A DNA stretch of 6,629 nucleotides from Fusobacterium sp. (GCA_019410665.1 DXSD01000098.1:1-6629); one strand, 5' to 3'; shown: positions 1-6,580, counted from the first letter of the stretch. The notes: generated from the letters alone by a model not told the origin. Program-made: numbers and translations.

Positions 1-37
1 GAAAGAAAAAACCCCACAAACATTGAGTTTGTGAGGT
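1..37 (-). terminator. Rho-independent terminator, minus strand
   Basis: Read on the minus strand, ACCTCACAAAC (37-27) pairs with GTTTGTGGGGT (21-11) around a 5-base loop, giving an 11-bp stem with a single U-G wobble. It is followed directly by a U-rich tail (TTTTTCTTTC, 10-1). On the plus strand the wobble becomes a C-A mismatch and there is no U tract after the stem, so the terminator works leftward only. It lies about 220 bases beyond the stop of the ATPase gene with other sequence between. It may therefore originally have served a chromosomal gene ending near 55 rather than the defence operon, though it would stop read-through from both. Confidence 0.85.
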
Positions 38-52
38 GTATAAATTCCATGC

Positions 53-127
53 AATTATCTTTTTGAGAATTTGAAATCCTTGATTTCATTGATATAAATA
101 TACCTTTTGTTACCTATGTGTTACCTA
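53..127 (-). other. Candidate attachment junction (rpsI 3'-end type)
   Basis: Minus-strand codons at 69-55 read F-S-K-R-stop (TTC TCA AAA AGA TAA), and a good terminator follows about 18 bases later. FSKR-stop is the usual C-terminus of ribosomal protein S9, but the residues before it do not look like S9 (frame IYINEIKDFK, then a stop at 123-121). An integrative element inserted at the 3' end of rpsI leaves exactly this at its far end: a short copy of the gene end followed by the host gene's own terminator. Tyrosine-recombinase elements inserting at rpsI are known in Streptococcus. The tandem repeat at 108-127 would be integrase arm sites, and a dyad TGAAATC-ctt-GATTTCA (72-88) adjoins the core. 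The rest of 128-258 shows only AT-rich sequence with short palindromes (175-187, 200-207) and no gene. The match is short, so this stays an inference. Confidence 0.4.
108..127. repeat. Tandem 9-base direct repeat, 11-base period
   Basis: TGTTACCTA occurs at 108-116 and again at 119-127, starting 11 bases apart, so both copies face the same side of the helix. A partial third copy (ATACC, 100-104) precedes them at similar spacing. Short phased repeats like these are typical of arm-type binding sites for tyrosine recombinases or of other DNA-binding proteins. They lie beside the putative rpsI-like end at 55-69, which favours the integrase reading. The repeat itself is certain; its function is inferred. 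Confidence 0.6.
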
Positions 128-258
128 CAGGGATATTTTTTATATGTTTTATAGAATTTTTTAATTTTTTTATGACCAATTTTTGGTAAACTATATTTTA
201 ACATGTTCTTTAAAAAGTTTTTCCTATAAGAATATGATTTTTAATCCTAATCTTAAAG

Positions 259-2352
259 TTAATTCTTTAACTTTTTTATTTCATCATCACAAATTTTTAT
301 AATATATTCTGGGATCAATTCATATTTACATGGGTTTAATTGAAATAAATAATCATTTTCTATATGAAAAGTTTCATTAATAAATTTTCTTAAAACTCTA
401 CTTTCATCTATTTCTTTATCTTCCATCAATATTCTATAAATTTGTAATTTTTCATAATTATTTAAACTCTCTTCATATACCTTAATTAAATAATTATCAT
501 CCATAACTTTATTATATTCTTCAGTATAATCAAAATCTGAAATAAACTCTCTTATCTCTTCTTTTGCTTCTGTTATTTCTGATGATGTCATTTCAAAACT
601 TCCTTCATTATTTTGTTTTAAAGGTTTTAAACGTTTATGAAACAAACTAGATAATAAAGCATATGTATTTGATTTATCATTTTCTATTTCTTTATATCTT
701 CTTAAATAAATTAATTTATTTATACTTTCAGATAAGTTAGTAATATTTTCTAATGCTACCTGTTGACAAGATAATATATCTGACTTTTTTATTGGAATCT
801 CTGATATTTGGTTATTTTTATTTTGAATAAAAGTAATAGTAGGAGTTGGATTAAAATTTCTTTTTAAATTATATCCTATATCTAAAATTGGTTCAAAGTC
901 ATGTGTAAACATAACTACTGTCTTTCCTTTAAGACTTTTCTTTTCCCTAAATAATACATCCATAATTGCATATTTTTTATTTCTATCAAATGAAGAAATA
1001 GGATCATCCAATATAATTAAATCTGGTTTCTCTTTAATAACTTCATACATAAATAAGATTATTGCAAATGCATTTCTTTCTCCATAACTTAAATGCTCTC
1101 TTACATTTTCAACATTATTCTCACTTTCAATAGGAAATAATTTTATTTTATGTTCTCCATCAGTATTTTCAACAAAATCAACTTTATATTTATATCCTGC
1201 TGATTCTAAAAATAAATTTATTTCTTTTTTATATTTATCTATTGTTTGTGAAATTTTCTTTTTTTGAATATTTATTTGACCTTGCAATCTACTAGCCTTA
1301 GCTTCAAGAGTAATTATCTTATTGTTAATTTCATCTATAATATTTTCTGTTTTTTCAGATTGAAAATGAGAATATAATTTTACTTCAAGTTTTAATTTTC
1401 TTAATCCACTTATTACATCTTCTAACTCTTTTAATCTTGTAAAATCTATATTTTTTATTTCAATAAGCTTATTTTTTAATAGTTCAGCTTGCTTAACTAT
1501 CTCAAATAAAACATTCTGAGTGGATTCTTCTATTGCCGAAACATTTTCTGTTATCTTTTTTATAATTTCATTTGTTGAATCAGAAAAATATAGTTCTAAA
1601 TCTTTAAATAATTCTAATAAATTTGTTAAATGTTGTAAAGCTGAAGTTTCATACTCTTTTTTAACCATTCTTATTTTCTCTTTTGTTTTTTCTTCTATTT
1701 TACTTGTACAATAAGGACAACTTTTATCTATATCTAAATATTCTTCTCCAGTCGATTGCCATTTTAGCCACATTATATTTCTACTAGAACTTAAATATGG
1801 TGTGTATTCCTTCAAAACTTCTGGTATATGTTTTAATTTATTTCCATCTGAAAAAGCTTTTGAAAAATAACTATTTTTAGCTATTTGTCCATTTGCTTTA
1901 AACTTAATAGAATTACATATTTTTTCTAAATCATTAATAAAATTTTCTATTTCAGGAAAATTTTTAAAAGTATTTTTTATTTCTTCTAATAACTCATTAA
2001 TATTCTCCATATTTCTTTCATATTGTTCATCTTTTATAAAAATATTAAAACTATTTGTTATTAATTCATCTTTAGTATAAACGATTTGATCAATATAAGT
2101 ATCATTAAATATTTTTATACTTTTTATTTCTTCCAATCCACTTATTTCTGGTTTAATATCAGTATTCGTAATATATTTAAAAGGTTGTAAATTTTTTAAT
2201 TTGTTTTTATCAGTAATATAATATTCAATAGCTTTTGATATTGTACTTTTTCCAGTTCCATTTATTCCATGTTTTATATTTAAAGTATTCTTTTTTATTT
2301 CAATATTTCCATAATCTATATTATTACAATTTTTTATTTCAATATTCAACAT
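259..2352 (-). CDS. AAA_13 (PrrC/RloC-like) ABC-type ATPase
   Basis: This 697-residue protein is built like an SMC/RloC-type ATPase. Walker A is GINGTGKST (29-37). Coiled-coil-prone segments at about 108-160 and 225-390 flank a CPYC motif (212-215) that could bind zinc. The ABC signature is LSYGE (421-425), Walker B is LIILDD (444-449) with D-loop SSFD (452-455), and the switch histidine is H484. The ATPase core is therefore complete. The C-terminal 200 residues contain R551-x3-E555 and H572 (in SSLFHKR). This resembles the Arg-x3-Glu...His triad of the PrrC and RloC anticodon nucleases, although the spacing to the histidine is short, so nuclease activity is uncertain. In that family the ATPase senses DNA damage or failed restriction and releases tRNA cleavage, which would suit its place behind a restriction operon. 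Other possible roles are a different ATPase-effector of abortive infection. The ATG at 2352 is fixed by an in-frame TAA 9 bases upstream. It has no adjacent Shine-Dalgarno; see the leader at 2353-2400. Confidence 0.85.
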   Translation of the reverse strand: MLNIEIKNCNNIDYGNIEIKKNTLNIKHGINGTGKSTISKAIEYYITDKNKLKNLQPFKYITNTDIKPEISGLEEIKSIKIFNDTYIDQIVYTKDELITNSFNIFIKDEQYERNMENINELLEEIKNTFKNFPEIENFINDLEKICNSIKFKANGQIAKNSYFSKAFSDGNKLKHIPEVLKEYTPYLSSSRNIMWLKWQSTGEEYLDIDKSCPYCTSKIEEKTKEKIRMVKKEYETSALQHLTNLLELFKDLELYFSDSTNEIIKKITENVSAIEESTQNVLFEIVKQAELLKNKLIEIKNIDFTRLKELEDVISGLRKLKLEVKLYSHFQSEKTENIIDEINNKIITLEAKASRLQGQINIQKKKISQTIDKYKKEINLFLESAGYKYKVDFVENTDGEHKIKLFPIESENNVENVREHLSYGERNAFAIILFMYEVIKEKPDLIILDDPISSFDRNKKYAIMDVLFREKKSLKGKTVVMFTHDFEPILDIGYNLKRNFNPTPTITFIQNKNNQISEIPIKKSDILSCQQVALENITNLSESINKLIYLRRYKEIENDKSNTYALLSSLFHKRLKPLKQNNEGSFEMTSSEITEAKEEIREFISDFDYTEEYNKVMDDNYLIKVYEESLNNYEKLQIYRILMEDKEIDESRVLRKFINETFHIENDYLFQLNPCKYELIPEYIIKICDDEIKKLKN

Positions 2353-2400
2353 AATTTTTTAATTAGGAAAACATAGATTTTTACCTAATTCTCTCCTTTC
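2353..2400 (-). promoter_or_regulatory. Split ribosome binding site bridged by a hairpin
   Basis: The only strong Shine-Dalgarno before the ATPase gene is AAAGGAG (2399-2393), 40 bases from the ATG at 2352, which is too far for normal initiation. Between them, AATTAGG-T-AAAA (2390-2379) pairs with TTTTCCTAATT (2371-2361) in an 11-bp stem with one bulged T and a 7-base loop. When folded, the Shine-Dalgarno sits at the 5' foot and the ATG 8 bases past the 3' foot, an effective spacing of about 10 bases. Such structure-bridged sites are known for T4 genes 25 and 38. A four-codon frame (ATG TTT TCC TAA, 2374-2363) lies in the loop and 3' arm and could instead be a leader peptide. The pairing is seen directly; the role is inferred. 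Confidence 0.5.
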
Positions 2401-2461
2401 ATTATTTAAATTTATCTTAATAAATATTTTCTGTACTATTCTATATATTTTTTCTTTTTTT

Positions 2462-2470
2462 TTAGGTAAA
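2462..2470 (-). promoter_or_regulatory. Candidate anti-hairpin segment in the ATPase leader
   Basis: The minus-strand transcript here reads TTTACCTAA, an exact 9-base complement of TTAGGTAAA at 2388-2380. That target covers most of the 5' arm of the hairpin bridging the ATPase ribosome binding site. Pairing the two would exclude the bridging hairpin and leave the Shine-Dalgarno far from the ATG, so the leader could switch between two folds. The segment lies within the first 30 bases of the transcript if the promoter at 2495-2503 is used. In an AT-rich leader a 9-base match could occur by chance. Confidence 0.35.
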
Positions 2471-2494
2471 TTTATTTTGACATTTTATAATTTG

Positions 2495-2503
2495 ATTATA
2501 ACA
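2495..2503 (-). promoter_or_regulatory. Extended -10 promoter for the ATPase gene
   Basis: The minus strand carries TGTTATAAT, a perfect extended -10 element (TG-n-TATAAT), between the nuclease gene and the ATPase gene. No good TTGACA-like -35 lies 16-18 bases upstream, which extended -10 promoters often do without. Transcription would start near 2488 and give a leader of about 136 bases. An inverted repeat ATACCA/TGGTAT (2508-2513 and 2528-2533) sits just upstream and could be an operator. The promoter would let the ATPase be expressed separately from the restriction genes. Confidence 0.55.
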
Positions 2504-2543
2504 TTGCATACCACTAAATTTGATTGTTGGTATTCTTATCTTC

Positions 2544-2575
2544 ACTAGATACTACTCAATAAAATAGTATCTAGT
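2544..2575 (-). other. Perfect 11-bp hairpin over the nuclease gene stop codon
   Basis: ACTAGATACTA (2544-2554) and TAGTATCTAGT (2565-2575) form a perfect 11-bp inverted repeat with a 10-base loop. It includes the last codons and TAG stop of the nuclease gene. No U tract follows it on the minus strand, so it is not a classic intrinsic terminator. It may protect the 3' end of the restriction transcript, weaken read-through into the ATPase gene, or be a protein-binding site. The structure is certain and the role is not. Confidence 0.6.
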
Positions 2576-3951
2576 AACTCTATATTATTTTCATTTTTCA
2601 AATAAAAATCTAATGCTTGTTTTATATCCATTAACCATATCTCAATATCTTCTTCTAAAAATAATCCCATTCTTATTTTTCCAATATAATCACTCTTAAT
2701 ACCTGGTATAATAAATAAATTTCTCTTTTTCAAATCAACTATCCCTAATTCTTCTTCTCTTTCTTTAAAAGATTTCATATATATAATTTGCTTTAAAACA
2801 TCATAAGTTCCAGGTAAAAATCCTTGTAATTTACCTAATTGAGTATTCTCATTATCATTAATTTCAATATCATTAGTTATCTCGTCATCATTTTCTGAAC
2901 TTTGAATTGAAATATTATAATATTTGGCATCAATAACAAAAAATGTATCTTTATATTTAGTAACAACATCAGGTATTAATGGATTTCCTTCTTTTTTACT
3001 TTGTAAATCCTTGCTTAATAAATATTGGGGAGCAGTTAATTTTCTAATAACTTCTTTATATTTACTATCATCAAGATATAAATTATTAAATAAAACTTTA
3101 CACATATCTTCCCAAACAGAATGAAAGTTAGTTATTCCATATAAGTTAATTCCATTCTCTTGAGAGTGTAAATTTTTTCTTAATATTAATAATAATAAAT
3201 TTAAAAGCCTTATTTTCCTTTGACTAAAAGTCCTTCTTAATATTTTTTCAATTAAATATATGATTTTATCTTGGTTTTCAACTCCAATATCAATTTTACA
3301 ATAAAAATCTAATACTGGTTTTGAATCCATAAAAAATGGAATTTCTTGAAAGTAAGAACTAGCTCTATTTAATAAAAATTTATGAACCTCTTGTATAAGA
3401 TTGTTATTATTATCGATCTTAGTTATATTGTGATAATTTAAATAGATTGGTTGTTTTTCTTTAGTAATATATCCCATTTCAACCTCTAAAGTGTATTCCC
3501 AATCAATTTCGCTATCTCCATTTTCTTCATAAACTTCCTTAGTTTCTCTATAAAGTCCATACTCTAAATAATCTGTTATAAGGAAATCATATAATGCAAA
3601 AAGATTAAAATTCTTTTCCTCTTTTTCAATATCTAAATTGTAAGTAAAAGTATTATCAAATCTTTTATGATTATATTTTTCTATTGCATTAAGAATATTT
3701 TTAGTATATTGAACACATTCATCCTTATCATTCAATATATCTTCTGAGATACATTTAGGAAGAATAGATAGTATTCTTCCATCTTTTAAGCCTATTAATC
3801 CAACATATTGAAAATAATGTTTTTTATTCTTTGAATCATATTTTAATATATTTATAGATTCTAATTCTGAAATTAATTCCGAATTCTCAAACCTTGATAA
3901 TTCCTTAATATATTCTATACTTTTATGATTATTCTTTTCCATCAATTCCAT
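2545..3951 (-). CDS. McrC/LlaJI-type PD-(D/E)xK restriction endonuclease subunit
   Basis: This 468-residue protein looks like the nuclease subunit of an McrBC/LlaJI-type enzyme. The C-terminal half carries a PD-(D/E)xK core: P327-D328, then IDAKYY with D341 and K343. Downstream is K387-Q388-x2-Y391 in a DVLKQIIY context, as seen in this family. WEDMCKVLF (280-288) is a conserved-looking helix before the core. The N-terminal half has no motif I recognise and probably contacts the motor subunit. An acidic stretch at about 351-370 (many D, E and N) splits the nuclease domain and may be a loop. The start is uncertain: GTG 3954, ATG 3951 (weak AGG upstream) and ATG 3942 (GGA upstream) are all possible. 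Every choice overlaps the end of the McrB-like gene, so translation is probably coupled. The two proteins should form the restriction complex, the motor driving translocation and this subunit cutting. The RE_LlaJI family is the best guess for its class. Confidence 0.82.
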   Translation of the reverse strand: MELMEKNNHKSIEYIKELSRFENSELISELESINILKYDSKNKKHYFQYVGLIGLKDGRILSILPKCISEDILNDKDECVQYTKNILNAIEKYNHKRFDNTFTYNLDIEKEEKNFNLFALYDFLITDYLEYGLYRETKEVYEENGDSEIDWEYTLEVEMGYITKEKQPIYLNYHNITKIDNNNNLIQEVHKFLLNRASSYFQEIPFFMDSKPVLDFYCKIDIGVENQDKIIYLIEKILRRTFSQRKIRLLNLLLLILRKNLHSQENGINLYGITNFHSVWEDMCKVLFNNLYLDDSKYKEVIRKLTAPQYLLSKDLQSKKEGNPLIPDVVTKYKDTFFVIDAKYYNISIQSSENDDEITNDIEINDNENTQLGKLQGFLPGTYDVLKQIIYMKSFKEREEELGIVDLKKRNLFIIPGIKSDYIGKIRMGLFLEEDIEIWLMDIKQALDFYLKNENNIELLDTILLSSI

Positions 3952-5581
3952 CACTACCTAATATCTGATTAAGGAATCCTTCATTAAATATTAATTCTAA
4001 AAAGTTCTCATTTTCAGCAACCTTTTCATGAATATCAGAAAAAGTTTTTACATCATTATGAAATATCTCCTTTCTTAATTTAGGATAGTGTCTTAATAAA
4101 TCATCAAAAATATACATTAAAACCTTTTCAGATAAAATGTTTTTATCTATTTTTTTGATGCTTGTATCTATTTCTTCAAAGTCATTCGGAGATATAAAGA
4201 AAGGAGCTATAAGTCTATCTTCTGTTATATTTACTTTTAATGTATCATTTAAAACAGTTCTAAAGTTATTCCATAATATCTCCCTATCTTTATACTGTCC
4301 AATAATAAAAGTTTCTCCATTTCCAAACTGACCTTTATTAGCATTTAAACTAATATAATTAAATCTCCATCTTCTTTTAAATGCAGTATCTAAAGATTGA
4401 ACTCCATCATCAGCTGAGTTCATAGTAGCCCATATATATAAATTATTTGGTAAATATAATCCTTCTTTTTCTATTCTCTCTAAAATATCTTTTTCATTTG
4501 TCAACTCTTCTTTTAAATATTGAATTTGTTCTTCTGATACTGAAATAGGGTATCTACTATTTCCTTCCTCATCTCTATCTAATAATTGAAATATATTTCC
4601 AAAAACCTTGTCTGCTTTTGCTCTATTTATTTCTTCTATTATTAAACAAAATTTATTACTCGAATCTTTGTAAGCTTTAATTAATTGTTTCATAAATGGA
4701 CCTGGTATATATTTATACTCAATATTTTGTTCTTTTATTCCATTTATATATTTAGTTACTGTAACAGGCTTATACATCCCTACAAATTGTCCGTATGTAT
4801 AACCATCATAAAAAGTAACTCTTTCTTTATTTGCTCCAAATGTACTCTCTGCTTCTTTATTTAAACTATAACTTTTTCCAGTTCCTGGAGCTCCATATAT
4901 TATATAGTTTAACGGACAATTATCTTTATTTTTTATCAATTTTTCTTCTGTATAAACTTCTGAATCATCTAATGGTAAAGGTAGTTCAAAATCTGTTATT
5001 TTTTCCCACTCCGAATGAAGCTCTTTACTATCTGCATATTCAACAGACTCTAATTTATTTACAAAAAAAGTTTTTAACACTAATTCATTTTGATTAATTA
5101 TATTTATATCTGAAATAAAAAAGCAAGCATTATCAGCAAGCTGTAATTGGGATTTCATTAGTTGAAAAAAATTTTCATTTGAGTAAGAATCACTTTCATT
5201 AATTTTATAAGTATTACTTGGACCATATTTTAACCTAAGTCTTCCCTCATGAGATTTTGATGTATCTCTAGTAATCAAAAGAACAAATTTCCCATCTTTA
5301 ATTAAAGTTTCATTAATATAAATTTTTGAAAATAAAGCAGCTAAAACAATAGGAGATTCTAGTGAATTACCAGATATAATTTTTCCTCCTTTTCCAATTT
5401 TACTTTCTATTTTATATAATGGAACTGAGGAATAGATCATTCCTTTTAATATTTCATTAATTTCTTCTGAATCACTAATTTTATATTCTTTTCCCTGTCC
5501 CAAAGAAGTTGCCCAATTTGGAGTTCCTCCCCCAACAGATAATGAATACCCAAAAGCTAAAGTAGCAAAATCTAATCTCAT
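3929..5581 (-). CDS. McrB-like AAA+ motor subunit of a restriction system
   Basis: This 550-residue protein has an N-terminal region of about 210 residues that I do not recognise, probably for DNA site recognition, followed by an McrB-type AAA+ domain. Walker A is GAPGTGKS (230-237). Walker B with sensor is LIIEEINR (313-320). The McrB-specific motif is MNSAD (387-391), and paired arginines follow in LDTAFKRRW (397-405). In E. coli McrB the motif reads MNTADRS and supports GTP use; here ADDG replaces ADRS, so the nucleotide used is not settled. The start is taken as ATG 5581 because it forms an ATGA overlap with the methyltransferase stop and has GGGGG 8 bases upstream. A longer frame opens at TTG 5596, five codons earlier, but has no better site. 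The gene overlaps the nuclease gene by 23 bases. It should form a hexameric ring that loads the nuclease subunit and moves along DNA from unmethylated sites. Confidence 0.88.
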   Translation of the reverse strand: MRLDFATLAFGYSLSVGGGTPNWATSLGQGKEYKISDSEEINEILKGMIYSSVPLYKIESKIGKGGKIISGNSLESPIVLAALFSKIYINETLIKDGKFVLLITRDTSKSHEGRLRLKYGPSNTYKINESDSYSNENFFQLMKSQLQLADNACFFISDINIINQNELVLKTFFVNKLESVEYADSKELHSEWEKITDFELPLPLDDSEVYTEEKLIKNKDNCPLNYIIYGAPGTGKSYSLNKEAESTFGANKERVTFYDGYTYGQFVGMYKPVTVTKYINGIKEQNIEYKYIPGPFMKQLIKAYKDSSNKFCLIIEEINRAKADKVFGNIFQLLDRDEEGNSRYPISVSEEQIQYLKEELTNEKDILERIEKEGLYLPNNLYIWATMNSADDGVQSLDTAFKRRWRFNYISLNANKGQFGNGETFIIGQYKDREILWNNFRTVLNDTLKVNITEDRLIAPFFISPNDFEEIDTSIKKIDKNILSEKVLMYIFDDLLRHYPKLRKEIFHNDVKTFSDIHEKVAENENFLELIFNEGFLNQILGSDGIDGKE

Positions 5582-6576
5582 AATAATTGCCCCCAAATAT
5601 GATTTAATAAACGTCCTACAATATTTACATCCCAGCCATTTGCAGCTCTCTTAGAAAGTTGTGTATAAGACTGATTTATAAAATTAACTTCTCCTTCTTT
5701 AAATCCCATTAATTTAAATTGCTCGTTTACAGAAAATTTCCTTACAATCTCTGTTCCATCTTCTAATGTTGGTTCTACTAATCTAAGTTTATTGTGTTCT
5801 GGAGCTAAAATTGTTATACAAATTCCATCATTCCTAATTTTTCTATTATATAAATCAAAACAAGAAGGTTCAGATACGATAAAATTAGGAATTCCATAAA
5901 ACTCTTTTAATCTTTGAATTTGTTGTTGTGAAAGGTATAAATTTTCAGGAGGATTTTTATCAATAAAATCTTTTAATTTTAATCCATTATTTATTTTAGG
6001 TGGAATCATTGAAAATTCCTTTGGAAGTCCTCCTAACTTTGCAAATATCCATAATCGCTCACGATTTTGAGGTATTCCATAGTCTTTAGTATTTAAAACA
6101 GTATAACATATATCTCCATATCCTATTTTTTTTAACTCTTCTTTTAAAGTATTAAAAGTATTTTCAAATCTTTTAGTTGTAAATCCTTTAACATTTTCTA
6201 ATAAAATATACTTTGGTTTTTTATAACTACATATTCTTATAATATCATATAATAAAGTACCTCTTCCATATTTATCATTTTCTCCATGCTGTAGTCCAAC
6301 AGAAGAAAAAGGTTGACATGGAAATCCACCTGTAAATAAATCAAAGTCAGGTAATTCCTTAGGATCAATTTGAGTTATATCTCCCCAATTTTTTATAAAA
6401 TTACCATTTGAATCTTTATGATTCGCATCATATAAAGCTGCTGCAAACTTATCAAACTCTGAATAACCAATAACTTCAAAATTTATCTTAGCACGCTTAA
6501 GTCCAAAAGTTGCACCTCCGTATCCTGCAAATGCTTCAAATACACGAATAACATCATGTTCTTTTAACTCTTTCAT
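5578..6576 (-). CDS. DNA (cytosine-5-)-methyltransferase of the restriction system
   Basis: This 332-residue enzyme transfers a methyl group from S-adenosylmethionine to C5 of cytosine. It has the ordered motifs of the family: motif I FAGYGG (16-21), acidic motif II at E40, GDI (65-67), motif IV GGFPCQPFS with catalytic C87, motif VI ENV (127-129), motif VIII QNRER (170-174), a short target-recognition region at about 185-275, motif IX R-K-F-S-x2-E (279-285) and motif X as NGWDVNIV (313-320) instead of the commoner GNS form. The length is normal for a single-target enzyme, and its target cannot be read from sequence. It opens the operon and is translationally coupled to the motor gene, so it most likely protects host sites from the two restriction subunits. 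The LlaJI system needs two such enzymes for its asymmetric site; a second is not in the window and could lie upstream. The start ATG has an ideal GGAGG site. Confidence 0.95.
   Translation of the reverse strand: MKELKEHDVIRVFEAFAGYGGATFGLKRAKINFEVIGYSEFDKFAAALYDANHKDSNGNFIKNWGDITQIDPKELPDFDLFTGGFPCQPFSSVGLQHGENDKYGRGTLLYDIIRICSYKKPKYILLENVKGFTTKRFENTFNTLKEELKKIGYGDICYTVLNTKDYGIPQNRERLWIFAKLGGLPKEFSMIPPKINNGLKLKDFIDKNPPENLYLSQQQIQRLKEFYGIPNFIVSEPSCFDLYNRKIRNDGICITILAPEHNKLRLVEPTLEDGTEIVRKFSVNEQFKLMGFKEGEVNFINQSYTQLSKRAANGWDVNIVGRLLNHIWGQLL
5590..5594 (-). promoter_or_regulatory. Ribosome binding site that decides the McrB-like start
   Basis: GGGGG lies 8 bases before ATG 5581, inside the last codons of the methyltransferase gene. 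It overlaps the alternative TTG at 5596-5594 and so cannot serve it. With the ATGA overlap, it supports the ATG as the start and points to coupled translation of the two genes. Confidence 0.6.
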
Positions 6577-6580
6577 TATT

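Noticed and set aside
38..127. tRNA or tmRNA 3' end as the integration target
   Set aside because: No T-arm (GGTTCGA-type) sequence, acceptor stem or CCA is visible on either strand.
253..270. Short hairpin TTAAAG/CTTTAA at the end of the ATPase gene as its terminator
   Set aside because: Only 6 bp, almost all A-T, with no U tract after it on the minus strand; the terminator at 1-37 is far better.
1520..1714. Plus-strand 64-codon open frame
   Set aside because: It lies wholly inside the ATPase gene on the opposite strand, has no ribosome binding site, and is low-complexity hydrophobic as expected from the antisense of a coiled-coil coding region.
2448..2463. T-rich run as a plus-strand terminator tail
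   Set aside because: No GC-containing stem precedes it on the plus strand and no plus-strand gene would use it; it reads as an A-rich leader segment on the minus strand.
2924..3124. Plus-strand 66-codon open frame
   Set aside because: Antisense shadow of the PD-(D/E)xK region of the nuclease gene; no recognisable protein features.
4137..4331. Plus-strand 64-codon open frame
   Set aside because: Antisense to the McrB-like gene, with no ribosome binding site or family resemblance.
4831..5097. Plus-strand 88-codon open frame rich in Leu, Tyr and Phe
   Set aside because: Antisense to the Walker A region of the McrB-like gene; the hydrophobic composition comes from AT-rich antisense codons, not a real membrane protein.
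5582..5596. Five extra N-terminal codons of the McrB-like protein from TTG
   Set aside because: TTG has no well-placed Shine-Dalgarno, while ATG 5581 has GGGGG 8 bases upstream and an ATGA overlap with the preceding stop.
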